Assembly (NCBI GenBank): GCA_029776065.1
Contig: JARVJP010000011.1
Coordinates: 278,961-342,960 of the forward strand
Source: Nitrososphaeria archaeon
GTDB taxonomy: Archaea > Thermoproteota > Nitrososphaeria > JACIWG01
Length of the DNA stretch: 64,000 nucleotides
Direction of reading: 5' to 3'
Positions 52,493-62,581 of the stretch are shown in pieces (position 1 is the stretch's first letter; every line of letters starts with the position of its first letter). The notes beneath the pieces were generated by a model. The model was not told the origin of the DNA and searched no databases. It saw only the letters and a list, made by a program, of their open reading frames with translations. The position numbers were made by a program, and so were the translations under genes.

Positions 52493-53710
52493 TCACTTTT
52501 TCTTCGTACTTGCTGATACGAGTGAGATAACGTCTCTATCTCTGAGCTTGTAAGTGATAGGTAGTCTAATTCCATCTCGACAATCGATTCCATAGAGTAA
52601 TCCTTTTGCGAGAGCAGAGTGAACCTCTTTAGCTAGGTCTGCTATTGTCGAACCATAAGGCATTAAATGCACATCAGGGAGGACGTTTCCATCTTTATCC
52701 GATAGAGTCTTTTGGTCATATACAGGATATACTGTACTCATCTTTAGCAGTTTAAAGACCGCTACATTAAGTGCAAATTGGACACCTGTGTGGAAGTATT
52801 GGCTAAGAATGACCTTTCTGATAAAGTTTAAAGCCCATTTTTGTTTATCTGTTAGTTTGCTGGGTTCTATTGTTTTAAACCTCTCTTCCCCAGGTATGTA
52901 CTTTATGTAGCCTTTCTGTTCCGCTCTCCTTAGTGTCAACTCCGCCTCAGCACTTGAGGGTATAACAATCATGTCTGAATACTCCTCACATATTCTCCCA
53001 AAATTTCCTTCTGCATGTGGGAGGTCCATCTTATTCGCAACAATGATCGTTGGTTTGGAAACATCTCGAAGTGTCCAAGCGAAATCCTTTGTATCCTTTT
53101 CATTCCAGTTCAAATAGTCCTTTCTTATTAACCCTGTCTCTTCAAGTGCTTGGAGGACGTGCTCTTTTTTAACACCTATACCTTGCATGAAACCCTCAAC
53201 TGAGGTTGCGAGGTCAACGTCCCGTTTCAGATCTCTTTCTATCCTATCTTGGTTAGTGAGAATTAATTTAAGATACCACATGACAAGTTCTTCCTCAATA
53301 TCTCCTATATCTGCTACTGGGTCTCCTGTCCCTGGTTCAGCTATTCTACCCTCCGCATCAACCGAACCAGATGCGTCAACGATATGAATTAGTGCATCGG
53401 ATTGCGCGGCGACCGAAAGAAACAGGTTCCCAAGGCCCTTTCCCATCCATGCTCCTTTTATTAAACCTGGTAAGTCGACTAGTTCGATTGGTATGAATCT
53501 CCAGCCGTCTTCACATCTCGAATTTTTTGGGTTGTCTTTGACACCGAATTCTTTGTGCACACATAGAGTTACGACGTGAGCGACACCAAAGTTCGGTGCT
53601 TTTGTGGTGAAAGGGTATGTCGATACCTCTGCGCTTTGTAAGGTTGCGGAATTGAAGAACGTCGTCTTACCTGTGTTTGTCTTCCCAATTAACCCAATTT
53701 TTACTGGCAT
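52493..53710 (-). CDS. Archaeal YchF-type (Obg-family) GTPase with TGS domain
   Basis: TRAFAC-class P-loop NTPase of the Obg/YchF group; family members bind ribosomes and ATP or GTP. G1 is GKTNTGKTT at 9-17, G3 VDLPGLIKGA with the glycine-rich GKGLGN after it, and G4 is NKMD, the guanine-type form. A C-terminal TGS domain (GSTIADLAKEVHSALAKG) is the likely RNA contact. 405 residues. It stands alone on the minus strand, convergent with the structured RNA. Confidence 0.9.
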   Translation of the reverse strand: MPVKIGLIGKTNTGKTTFFNSATLQSAEVSTYPFTTKAPNFGVAHVVTLCVHKEFGVKDNPKNSRCEDGWRFIPIELVDLPGLIKGAWMGKGLGNLFLSVAAQSDALIHIVDASGSVDAEGRIAEPGTGDPVADIGDIEEELVMWYLKLILTNQDRIERDLKRDVDLATSVEGFMQGIGVKKEHVLQALEETGLIRKDYLNWNEKDTKDFAWTLRDVSKPTIIVANKMDLPHAEGNFGRICEEYSDMIVIPSSAEAELTLRRAEQKGYIKYIPGEERFKTIEPSKLTDKQKWALNFIRKVILSQYFHTGVQFALNVAVFKLLKMSTVYPVYDQKTLSDKDGNVLPDVHLMPYGSTIADLAKEVHSALAKGLLYGIDCRDGIRLPITYKLRDRDVISLVSASTKKK

Positions 53711-53904
53711 TTTGCATCTTAAGATGTTGCTGTACTCCTATTTTATCCTTTTTAGTAGTTAAGCTTTTTAATTTTTTATGAAAGGTTTTAAGAATTTGTT
53801 AAGCGCTTGTTTTATTTAATCACAATCACCGTTTAGAAAATGATTCATGCTAAATTTAATTAGTTCCAATCTATAACAGTTTGTGTTTAGAGCGATGGTG
53901 AGGT

Positions 53905-54897
53905 TTGACCGGTCGAGTCTCCGTATCAATGAACGATGCAATACTTGTTGGCTATAGAGATAAAACTTATGCTTTAGACCCGCGCTCACCGGTTGATGCA
54001 CACTACATCTTTATGTCGCACGCGCATATCGATCATTTATATGGAGGAGTAACCAAAAACTTAATCGCTTCAGAGGAAACCGTTAAACTAGCGAGAGCGA
54101 GAGGGTTTGATCTACCAGACCCTATTCAGAATCAAGAAGTCGAACTTCTTAACTCAGGACATATTGTGGGTTCAAAATCGTTCTTAATTCCTGATGAAGT
54201 CTTTTATACAGGTGACATGGCTCTCCGTCCTAGAGCGTTTCTTAAAGCACCAAAGCTTCCGAAGGCGAAGGCTCTCATAATTGAGGCCACATATGGCCAT
54301 AGACGATACTCCTTTCCTTCACCAGCTTCTGTTGTGGCTGAAGCTAATAAGGCCATATCAGAAATGTTCTCAAGGGGTATCCCTGTGATCCTCTGCGGGT
54401 ATGCTCTAGGTAAGGCTCAAGTATTATCGTATCTTTTTTCTACATGGTCTCCGATCTTCGTTCATGAATCTGTTGGTAAGATGAATGAAGTGTGTTGTAG
54501 TTTAGGTGTGCCACTAGATTCGCACAAAAGCTATTCAAAAGCTAAGGACGAAGGTCTCTTGAAGAAGAGGCCTTGGATACTTATAGCTCCTTCCTCGTTA
54601 TTAAGGAGTGGGTTAATCTCCTCATTGAGAAAAAAGTATGGTGCTGTAACATTTTCTTTCTCTGGATGGGCTGTTGACAAATGGTTTAACGGCATGAGCC
54701 ATATAGATTATCCTTTCCCTCTTAGTGATCATTGCGACTATAACGATTTAGTTAAAGTTGTGAAGAGAGTTGATCCGGAGAAGGTCTACACCGTCCACGG
54801 CTATGCTAAAGAATTCAGCCAAGCGTTAAGGCGCTTAGGCTACGATGCTCATTCTCTTTCGAGTCATCAATCTAATTTAGTAGACTTTAGTGAATAG
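53905..54897 (+). CDS. Metallo-beta-lactamase-fold nuclease (beta-CASP-like exonuclease)
   Basis: Predicted two-metal nuclease. The signature HAHIDHLYGG is at 39-48, followed by NSGHIVGSKSFL and YTGDMALRPRAF; LSDHCDYND and VYTVHGYA near the C-terminus supply the last ligands as in beta-CASP nucleases. 330 residues from a TTG; an ATG eight codons later is also possible. It overlaps the Lhr-type helicase gene, and a phosphoesterase follows. The bacterial ligase-associated repair cluster has the same three parts (exonuclease, Lhr, phosphoesterase), so a DNA repair role is likely. Confidence 0.85.
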   Translation: MTGRVSVSMNDAILVGYRDKTYALDPRSPVDAHYIFMSHAHIDHLYGGVTKNLIASEETVKLARARGFDLPDPIQNQEVELLNSGHIVGSKSFLIPDEVFYTGDMALRPRAFLKAPKLPKAKALIIEATYGHRRYSFPSPASVVAEANKAISEMFSRGIPVILCGYALGKAQVLSYLFSTWSPIFVHESVGKMNEVCCSLGVPLDSHKSYSKAKDEGLLKKRPWILIAPSSLLRSGLISSLRKKYGAVTFSFSGWAVDKWFNGMSHIDYPFPLSDHCDYNDLVKVVKRVDPEKVYTVHGYAKEFSQALRRLGYDAHSLSSHQSNLVDFSE

Positions 54898-57547
54898 TAT
54901 GGTGGTCTCTTACTCACAAGAGAGGTACGAGCTAGAGCAAATCATACCGATGCTCGAACCTGAGCTTGGAAGATGGCTTGGTAGGTTCAAATCTCTTACT
55001 CCTCCACAAAAGTATTCAATCGTCTCTATAATGCAAGGGAAAAGTACATTGATCGCTGCGCCTACAGGCTCTGGGAAGACCCTTGCAGTCTTTTTAAGTA
55101 TTATTAATACTTTGCTGAAGATGGGTAAAGAAGGTAAGCTAGAGGACAAGGTTTACTGCATCTATATTTCCCCGCTTAAAGCACTCGACTATGACATTGA
55201 AAAGAACCTTAACCAACCACTCGAAGCCATATATCGTTATGCTGAAAAGGAGAACAGTTACATTCCGCAAATAAGGGTTGGTGTCAGGACTGGGGATACA
55301 TCACAAGCCGAGCGAGTCAAGATGCTCAAGAAACCCCCTCACATCCTCGTTACCACCCCTGAAAGTGTTGCAATTCTTTTAGTGGCACCAAAGTTCAGGG
55401 AGAATCTAAAATCTGTCAAATGGGTAATAGTTGATGAAATTCACGAAATCTGTAATAATAAACGTGGTGTGCACCTTTCCCTTAGTCTAGAACGTTTGCA
55501 GGCCCTAGCTTTAGACAAAATTGTGCGAATAGGTCTATCTGCCACGATCCACCCCATAGAGGAGGTTGCCAGGTACTTAGTTGGTTATAATAAAGACGGT
55601 ACAGAAAGAGATTGTACTGTAGTGGATACAAGATTTGTCAAACCAATAGAGCTGAAAGTTCTTTGTCCAGTTAAAGATCTAGTCCACACAAATGCATCGA
55701 AAGCTTCGTATAAAATGTACAAGTTAATCACAGATCTGATAAGCTTACATAAAACTACGCTAATATTCACTAACACCAGATCAGGGACAGAACGCGTCGT
55801 ATACCAGCTTTCGAAGCTGAAGGTAGTAGATGGTGACGAATTAGCTGCGCACCACGGTTCTTTATCAAAAGAACTGAGAAGGGATATCGAAGATCGGTTG
55901 AAGCATGGGTTGATGCGTGCTGTTGTAACTAGTACTTCATTAGAGCTTGGTATTGATGTTGGAAGTATAGAGGGTGTCGTCCAAATAGGCTCTCCCAAAT
56001 CAGTATCTAAGTGCCTTCAGAGGGTTGGTAGGTCGGGTCATTCTCTGAAAAAGGTCTCAAAAGGGTACCTTATACCGTTGGAAAGAGATGACTTGATGGA
56101 GGACGCGGTAATAGTAAGCGAAGCTAAGAAGGGTTCCCTTGATAGGGTTCATATCCCTAAGAACTGCTTAGACGTGCTTTCGCAGCATGTAGTCGGTATG
56201 GCAATAGAACGGAGATGGGGTGAGGAAGCTGCGTACGAACTGGTGAAGAGTAGCTACAATTATAGAGATCTCCCTTATTCTGTCTTTAAAAGCGTTCTTA
56301 AGTACTTAAGTGGAGGGTATGAGCAGCTTGAGGGACATCGCGTATATGGAAAGATATGGTATGACGATGTAGAAAAGGTCTTTGGAAGAAGAGGTATACT
56401 TATTAGAGTAATCTACTCAACCAACATAGGCACTATCCCAGAAAACGTCCACGTCAAGGTTCTAACTCTTAACAATAGGTGGGTTGGTATGATTGAAGAG
56501 GAATTTTTGGAACGACTTAGGCCCGGTGACGTGTTCCTGTTAGGAGGTAAGCCATATGAATTCAAGTACTCTAAGGGGCTAACTGCTTACGTGACTCCTG
56601 CAGAGGGGGAGAAGCCGACCGTTCCAACATGGTTTAGTGAAATGCTACCTTTAAGCTTTGACACAGCTGAATCAATAGGGCGATTCAGGGAAAAAGTCTT
56701 TTCCATGCTTGATTTAAAAGTGCCAAAGAAGCAAATTTTAGAAACAATATCAAAAGAAACATCTTCAGATTCCTATGCGAGTGAATCAATATACTCGTAC
56801 TTTAAAACACAAATCGACTTCTTAAATTACCTAAGAGTCAAGGAAAGGCATTCAGATAAAGTTATCATGGTAGAGAACTATGTAGGTGAAAGAAGGGAGC
56901 AAAACTTCATCTTCCACACAGTCTTCGGGAGGAGAGTCAACGAAGCTCTCTCGAGGATATATGCTTATGTGATAACCAAATATGCTAAGAGAAATGTCTC
57001 GGTCACGATTACAGATTCTGGTTTCATACTTACCATCCCAAGGCACATTCCTTTGGACATAAGAAAGATAGTAAACATTGTTTCAAAGGAAAACGCTCGA
57101 CACTTGCTGATAGAAGCTATAAAGAATACTGAACTCCTAAGACGAAGATTTAGGCATTGCGCAAGTAGAGCCCTTATGGTTTTGAGGAACTACAAAGGCC
57201 ACGAGATAACAGTCAATAGGCAACAGAGCAATGCACAGCTTTTGATGCAGATAGTTGAAGAATTCGAAGACTTCCCTGTGCTCCAAGAAGCATACCGTGA
57301 GATAATCGAGGACCTAATGGATGTTGAGAACGCATTAAGAATAATAGACGATGTCGAGCTTGGAAGGAGAAGGTTCATCTTTTTACCCCAATGCGACTTG
57401 CCTTCTCCATTCTCACATGACATGTTACTCTCAGGGTATAGTGATATGGTTTTAATGGAGGACAAAAAAGCTCTACTTAAGGCTTTATATGATGAAGTTG
57501 TCTCGAGGGTAAAAGAACAACAAAAGAAGAACCTGGCCAAAGAATAA
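54890..57547 (+). CDS. Lhr-family superfamily 2 ATP-dependent helicase
   Basis: DNA-unwinding or translocating ATPase. Walker A is APTGSGKT at 57-64, Walker B VDEIHEI near 183, motif III GLSATIHP, motif IV TLIFTNTRSGTERV and motif VI QRVGRSGHS. After the two RecA domains come the winged helix and the Lhr-specific beta domain, giving 885 residues, the Lhr-core length. The GTG start overlaps the end of the nuclease gene by 8 nt; an ATG 9 nt later is an alternative. Related archaeal helicases (Hel112/Lhr) act at replication or repair intermediates. Confidence 0.93.
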   Translation: MNSMVVSYSQERYELEQIIPMLEPELGRWLGRFKSLTPPQKYSIVSIMQGKSTLIAAPTGSGKTLAVFLSIINTLLKMGKEGKLEDKVYCIYISPLKALDYDIEKNLNQPLEAIYRYAEKENSYIPQIRVGVRTGDTSQAERVKMLKKPPHILVTTPESVAILLVAPKFRENLKSVKWVIVDEIHEICNNKRGVHLSLSLERLQALALDKIVRIGLSATIHPIEEVARYLVGYNKDGTERDCTVVDTRFVKPIELKVLCPVKDLVHTNASKASYKMYKLITDLISLHKTTLIFTNTRSGTERVVYQLSKLKVVDGDELAAHHGSLSKELRRDIEDRLKHGLMRAVVTSTSLELGIDVGSIEGVVQIGSPKSVSKCLQRVGRSGHSLKKVSKGYLIPLERDDLMEDAVIVSEAKKGSLDRVHIPKNCLDVLSQHVVGMAIERRWGEEAAYELVKSSYNYRDLPYSVFKSVLKYLSGGYEQLEGHRVYGKIWYDDVEKVFGRRGILIRVIYSTNIGTIPENVHVKVLTLNNRWVGMIEEEFLERLRPGDVFLLGGKPYEFKYSKGLTAYVTPAEGEKPTVPTWFSEMLPLSFDTAESIGRFREKVFSMLDLKVPKKQILETISKETSSDSYASESIYSYFKTQIDFLNYLRVKERHSDKVIMVENYVGERREQNFIFHTVFGRRVNEALSRIYAYVITKYAKRNVSVTITDSGFILTIPRHIPLDIRKIVNIVSKENARHLLIEAIKNTELLRRRFRHCASRALMVLRNYKGHEITVNRQQSNAQLLMQIVEEFEDFPVLQEAYREIIEDLMDVENALRIIDDVELGRRRFIFLPQCDLPSPFSHDMLLSGYSDMVLMEDKKALLKALYDEVVSRVKEQQKKNLAKE

Positions 57548-57586
57548 ATAACTCTTGAGAAACTATGCTCATCAAGTCTAGGTCAG

Positions 57587-58324
57587 ATGATAAGTTTAAC
57601 TAAGCGGATTAAGATCGTTGACCCATGGCCAGCCTTGCTTCTAGACGACTCTACCATGGTGGTTGCAGACTTACATTTTGGGATTGAGGATGAACTGGAA
57701 TCGTTGGGGATTCATATCCCTACATCGGTTGCCCATAGGATAATGAATACGATCTTAACTCCTTTAAAGAAGTTAGGCCTAAATAAACTAATAGTTCTCG
57801 GTGATATAAAACATGAATTTGGCTACCCGTCACCAAGTGAATGGCTGTCAACTAAAGCTTTCATCAAAACGCTGAAGGAACTCAAAGTCGATCTTAAAGT
57901 TGTTCAAGGCAATCATGATAACTATATAATTGCTGTTCTTAAGGAGTTTAATATTGAACTTCATAAAAAGGCAATGCATTTTGGGAGCGCCACTTTAACA
58001 CATGGGCATCTTCCCCTTGAAGAAATCGAATTAATAAGTGAATACGTGATCTTGGGCCACGAACACCCATCGATCGTAATTACAGATAGCGTTGGTTTTA
58101 AACATAGATTCAAATGTTTTCTTCATGGTCGTGTTGGAGGGCAAACCTTAATCGTCTTGCCATCTATCTCACCTATTGCCTATGGAACAGATGTCAATAC
58201 CAATCCAAGTTCGATGTTTCTATCACCCTTCCTAAAAGATAAGGATGTTCTAAACATGATACCTTACGCTGTTGAACCAGGCAAAGGACTACAGAAATTT
58301 CCAAAGTTGAAAAATGTTTGTTGA
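57587..58324 (+). CDS. Metallophosphoesterase, PdeM-like (Lhr-associated)
   Basis: Two-metal phosphoesterase of 245 residues. Motifs: VVADLHFGIEDEL, VLGDIKHEFG, VQGNHDNYI, LTHGHLPLEE and LGHEHPSI. The ADLHxG opening and the length match the phosphoesterase that accompanies Lhr and the exonuclease in ligase-associated repair clusters. It follows the helicase by 39 nt. An endonuclease or phosphodiesterase on damaged DNA ends is the likely activity, by analogy. ATG start with a weak ribosome site TAGGTCA. Confidence 0.87.
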   Translation: MISLTKRIKIVDPWPALLLDDSTMVVADLHFGIEDELESLGIHIPTSVAHRIMNTILTPLKKLGLNKLIVLGDIKHEFGYPSPSEWLSTKAFIKTLKELKVDLKVVQGNHDNYIIAVLKEFNIELHKKAMHFGSATLTHGHLPLEEIELISEYVILGHEHPSIVITDSVGFKHRFKCFLHGRVGGQTLIVLPSISPIAYGTDVNTNPSSMFLSPFLKDKDVLNMIPYAVEPGKGLQKFPKLKNVC

Positions 58325-58360
58325 ATACACTTAAAAACGGTATTCGTATAGGTTAAATTC

Positions 58361-59284
58361 GTGAAAGCAACTATCTGGAACGAACATGAGAAGAAGCTTG
58401 TTGTATCCTCATTAGTGCAGTTCCTCTACTATAAGAAGGTCCTATCCTACCAAGAATCTTCCACCCTTTTAAAGAAGATACGTAACAACAAGGCTGAGAA
58501 GATGCTAGACTCGATCTATGAAAACAAGAGTTTTAAAAAGGAAGCCCTGATCAATAGGAGATATAGAAAGTATTGGTTGATTGATACTGCTTGGAGGATG
58601 AAGATGCGAAGAGAAGTTGTTTTCTTAATGGAGCTCGCCTGCTTTGTAGCAGCTTTCTTTGCCTCTAAGTTAGGTGAACGTTCGGATATTGGTTTGATAT
58701 ACATAAACACCAATATGTCCGATACCTTAAGCATTTTAACCTCAATTTACTCGGATGTCAACTGCTTTAATGTAGACCACAATTTTGACGCCACTATCCC
58801 AGCGAACATGCTCGTCCCTGTAATATTGGGTTTCGAAACCAATTTAGAAATCATGCGCAAAAATGAGGTGCCCTACTTTGCTGTAAATCTCCTCCATAAG
58901 GTAAGTGAAGTGAAGAGGAAGATGTCTATGGTTTATTCTAACTATGTTAAGGTCGTTAAAGGGAAGAACTCTGCTAAGTACTTCTCATACAGTTATGAGA
59001 AATCAATTATAAGACGTTTTCTTGACAACGCAGACCAGTTCTCCCTTGAAGAATGGCGTAAGATCTGTCTAAACAGTCTAAACTCTTTACTGAAAGACTT
59101 CGAGAAAGCCTTCGGTGAGCTTAGGCTGAACGGCGATATTCTGAATCAAAATCTACCTTCCACTCTATCATCGTCTATCTCTTGGTTTCTGGGGCGGAAG
59201 GGTCTTGAAGAGACAGTTGAAGTAATCGCAAGGGTCCCTATCACACAAGAAGACTTTGATGGTAGTCCTCAAATGTACGGATAG
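58361..59284 (+). CDS. Hypothetical protein following the nuclease-helicase-phosphoesterase cluster
   Basis: A 307-residue protein that I do not recognise. It is soluble, basic at the N-terminus (RRYRKYW near 67, KMRREVVFLMELACF near 80), with a central segment SDIGLIYINTNMSDTLSIL that looks like a strand-turn-helix, and a helical C-terminal half. There are no catalytic motifs that I can name. It is 36 nt after the phosphoesterase on the same strand but has a TATA-like CTTAAAAACG before its GTG, so it may also be transcribed alone. By position it is a candidate fourth member of the repair cluster. Confidence 0.65.
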   Translation: MKATIWNEHEKKLVVSSLVQFLYYKKVLSYQESSTLLKKIRNNKAEKMLDSIYENKSFKKEALINRRYRKYWLIDTAWRMKMRREVVFLMELACFVAAFFASKLGERSDIGLIYINTNMSDTLSILTSIYSDVNCFNVDHNFDATIPANMLVPVILGFETNLEIMRKNEVPYFAVNLLHKVSEVKRKMSMVYSNYVKVVKGKNSAKYFSYSYEKSIIRRFLDNADQFSLEEWRKICLNSLNSLLKDFEKAFGELRLNGDILNQNLPSTLSSSISWFLGRKGLEETVEVIARVPITQEDFDGSPQMYG

Positions 59285-59288
59285 GCCA

Positions 59289-62200
59289 CTAGATAACGAT
59301 CTTTATCATTAATCTTTTGCCATCAATTTCTTCCTCTTTCCAGTCCTCATCACATCTCTCAACTGTTTCGATGTTTTCTGTTCTAACTAAGAACTTTAAC
59401 TCTTCAACCTTCTCCCGCACAGTCTCAATGATTTCGTTATCGTCACTCCATAGGATTACCGATTTGACTACATACGTTGGGTTTAAGCCGATTTCCTTCC
59501 TGTATGCTTGAATTCTTCTTGCTACATCTCTAATTGTGCCCTCCTTGATCAAGTCACTCTCCCTAGATACTTTCATAAGAACTTTGATACCATCGCTTTC
59601 TAGTAGGTCATAACCTTCCTTAGGTTCTATTATGAACTGGAAATCCTCTTCATGTAATATGAGTTTAATGCCTTCTATTTCTAATTCAACTTTCTTCTTC
59701 GCAATGAGCTCCTCAGCTAAGGTGTCTCGATCGGTTCTCTCGAGGAAGGTAAAAAGCTTTGGTAGATCCTTCCTCAGCCTTTTGCCCAGCTTCTCCACAT
59801 TTGGTTTAAGGTTATATTTTGTGGGTGCAGAAGCCAGATCCGTAGCTATTGTAAGTTGTTTCGTATTTATCAAGTCTTTTAACACTCTGATTTCTTGCTC
59901 TGTAAAGTCTTCAGTCGTTGGGATGATAAAGACCGTTTCTCTCACAGGCCATCTTCTTTTGAGTTTAGCCTTCATCCTCAGCGCATTTGCGGTGGATATC
60001 ATTCTATCGACTAAAGTGAACTTCCTTTCAACTAAGTCGTTGAGAAGTTTTTCGTCTACCTCTGGGAAGCTCTCAAAAAGGATCGAATCCTTTCTATCTG
60101 TAAAACATTCTAGATACAAGCAATCCGTAATAAATGGGCAAATAGGGTGTAAAAGAATATCTGCCTTTTTAAGACAGTAGGAAAGAACACTGTATATTGT
60201 AAGTCTCCTATCCAATGTGCTAGGATCATCTGACCAAAGTTCTCTTCTGATCGCGGGGACGTACTTTTGGCTAATCTCTTCTATTATGAACTTCTCCAGT
60301 GTTTTGGCTGCCTCATTGAACTCTGACTTACTATAGGATTTGATCGTTTCCTCCGTTATTCTCTGACTTCTTGAAAGTATCCATTCGTCTAAGAAGTTTA
60401 GTTTTCCCTCTTTTTGAGCCCATATTAGGTTGTGCTTTTTATCGTTAAAGCCGTCTAGAACGCTGTTTTGTTGAAGGTAGACGTGCAGATGATAAAGGGT
60501 GTTTAGAACCTGGAAAGGTCTCTCAAGTATTTCATTAGGTTTGAAGACCAGCGTAGCTATCGGTGAAACCTTCCATGCGAAGTAGAATCTTATCGCGTCA
60601 ACAGGGTATTGTGATAGGGTCTCATTTCCATCGATTATGTTCCCTAAGCTTTTAGACATCTTCGCCTCATCCGGGCCTAAGATGTGTCCTTGAAAGAGGA
60701 ACGCTTTGTAACACGATTTAGGTGCTTTGTTAAAGATCACGCTTAGGATTAAAAGGCTGTATGCCCAACCTCGTGTTTGATCAATACCTTCGGTCAGAAA
60801 TTCTACAGGCACGTATCTTCGGTATTCTTCATCTGTGAACGCTGCATATTGTGATGCACCTGAATTATGCCATGTGTCCAGTACAAAACTTTCCCTGAAG
60901 GCTTTTCCACCGCATTTTTTACATTTTATTGTTATTCTGTCAACCCATGGTCTATGTAGCTCGAAGTTAGGTCCATCCGGGAGCTCTAGAGCGTTTTGTA
61001 CGATTTCCTTTCTACTGAAGAGCGCGTTTTTTTCACCACATTGGCTGCAGGTCCATATCGGTAATGGTGTACCCCAGACTCTTTCCCTTGAAATGCACCA
61101 AGGCTTCATCTCGCGGATTATGTTCAAGAACCTGTTTTTTGGCGCCTCAAAAAAATACTCTACACCCTCCGCGGCCTTTAGTGCTTTATCACCTACCTTA
61201 TCAACCCAATAGAAATATTCTCTTCTAGCGAGCCATACTAGTCGATGATGTGATCTCCAACAGGTTGGGTATTCGTGTATAATCTTAGAAGCTTTAATGA
61301 CAAGACCCTTCTTTCGAAGGTCTTCGATGACTATGAAGTCCGTATCTCTTGCGAATATTCCAGCGTACTTCCCTGCCTCTTGGGTGAAGTGCACAGAATC
61401 ATCGAAAGGGTTGAAGATCGGCAACCCCTCTCTCTGTGCTATATTAAAGTCTATTTCTCCATTTGCTGGTGCCATATGGACGAGACCAGAGCCTGTGCTT
61501 ATGTCAACTGACTGGTCAAGGACCATAACATGTGTTTTGAACTTTTCATCGTATTCTTTCTGCTTAGGTACCTCTTCAGCTAGAGGGTAGTAGTATCTTT
61601 TTCCTTTAAGGTCTACCCCGAGCACGTTACCCTTAACTTTGTAATCTGCTATCCCAAGTTCATTCATCAAATCTGCGACTCTATTAGACGCGATAACCCA
61701 CTCTTCGTTTCCTACCTCTACTATAGAGTAGCTTGCATCTGGGTTAGCCCCCACCATGACATCGGTGATAAGTGTAAATGGCATTGTAGTCCAAAGGACT
61801 ATGTACCTGTTCTCATGGTCTCTGAGTTTGGCTTTATAGTAAAGCGAAGGATCCTCTAACAACTCATATTCTGAACTTACCTCACTATGGCTTAAAGCTG
61901 TTTGGCAGTGCGGGCAATAGCCCACTACTCTATAGCTTTCTCCTAACAACCTCTCCTCCCATGCTGCCTTCAAGATCTGCCACTCCCTCTCAATGTATTC
62001 ATCTCGGTAAGTCCAATAATCCTTCTCATGGTCCATCATTAGGCCAAGTAACCTATCTGAAGATATCCAAGAAGCGTAGTAGGTCTTTATCATCTCCTTC
62101 GCTTTTTCTACCAGCTTTTCCATGCCGATCTTGATTAGCTCTTGTTTTTCCCCAGTTATCCCCAGTTCTTTAGCTGCTTGGAGTTCAACTGGAAGTCCTT

Positions 62201-62453
62201 GAGTATCCCATCCCCCTCTGAAAATCACCTTTTTCCCAGAAAGCGTCGCGTAACGGAACCAGAGGTCTTTATAAAATCTTCCTCTAACATGGCCTATATG
62301 TGGTTCACCATTCAATGTAGGAGGTCCTTCGACGTAGCCTACAACTTCCTTCTGATCCTCCCTCTCCTCTACTCTTCTTCTGATGTTGTTCTTATCCCAG
62401 TAGACTCTGACTTTTTCCTCTAGTTCTTTTGGTTTATAGCTAGGCTCTAACAT
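59289..62453 (-). CDS. ileS: Isoleucyl-tRNA synthetase
   Basis: Class I synthetase that charges tRNA-Ile. HIGH motif in GEPHIGHVRG at 49-58, GWDTQGLPVE typical of IleS, the editing CP1 domain in the middle with TTMPFTLITD (where TW-TTPWT is common), KMSKSLGN near 600, and a C-terminal anticodon domain with long extension. 1054 residues, normal for archaeal and eukaryal-type IleS. Zinc-type CPHC and CSQCGE pairs are present. The gene is convergent with the unknown 307-residue gene, 4 nt between stops. Confidence 0.96.
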   Translation of the reverse strand: MLEPSYKPKELEEKVRVYWDKNNIRRRVEEREDQKEVVGYVEGPPTLNGEPHIGHVRGRFYKDLWFRYATLSGKKVIFRGGWDTQGLPVELQAAKELGITGEKQELIKIGMEKLVEKAKEMIKTYYASWISSDRLLGLMMDHEKDYWTYRDEYIEREWQILKAAWEERLLGESYRVVGYCPHCQTALSHSEVSSEYELLEDPSLYYKAKLRDHENRYIVLWTTMPFTLITDVMVGANPDASYSIVEVGNEEWVIASNRVADLMNELGIADYKVKGNVLGVDLKGKRYYYPLAEEVPKQKEYDEKFKTHVMVLDQSVDISTGSGLVHMAPANGEIDFNIAQREGLPIFNPFDDSVHFTQEAGKYAGIFARDTDFIVIEDLRKKGLVIKASKIIHEYPTCWRSHHRLVWLARREYFYWVDKVGDKALKAAEGVEYFFEAPKNRFLNIIREMKPWCISRERVWGTPLPIWTCSQCGEKNALFSRKEIVQNALELPDGPNFELHRPWVDRITIKCKKCGGKAFRESFVLDTWHNSGASQYAAFTDEEYRRYVPVEFLTEGIDQTRGWAYSLLILSVIFNKAPKSCYKAFLFQGHILGPDEAKMSKSLGNIIDGNETLSQYPVDAIRFYFAWKVSPIATLVFKPNEILERPFQVLNTLYHLHVYLQQNSVLDGFNDKKHNLIWAQKEGKLNFLDEWILSRSQRITEETIKSYSKSEFNEAAKTLEKFIIEEISQKYVPAIRRELWSDDPSTLDRRLTIYSVLSYCLKKADILLHPICPFITDCLYLECFTDRKDSILFESFPEVDEKLLNDLVERKFTLVDRMISTANALRMKAKLKRRWPVRETVFIIPTTEDFTEQEIRVLKDLINTKQLTIATDLASAPTKYNLKPNVEKLGKRLRKDLPKLFTFLERTDRDTLAEELIAKKKVELEIEGIKLILHEEDFQFIIEPKEGYDLLESDGIKVLMKVSRESDLIKEGTIRDVARRIQAYRKEIGLNPTYVVKSVILWSDDNEIIETVREKVEELKFLVRTENIETVERCDEDWKEEEIDGKRLMIKIVI

Positions 62454-62581
62454 ATTGACTACCTATTCCTATATGGTCCCACGCGTCAATTGTTAAAGTT
62501 AACGCGTTATTGAATTTTTAGTTTTTGCAACTTTTAGAGGAGTTTTTAGCAAAGTAAATAAAAGGTTTTCGCAGAGACTAT

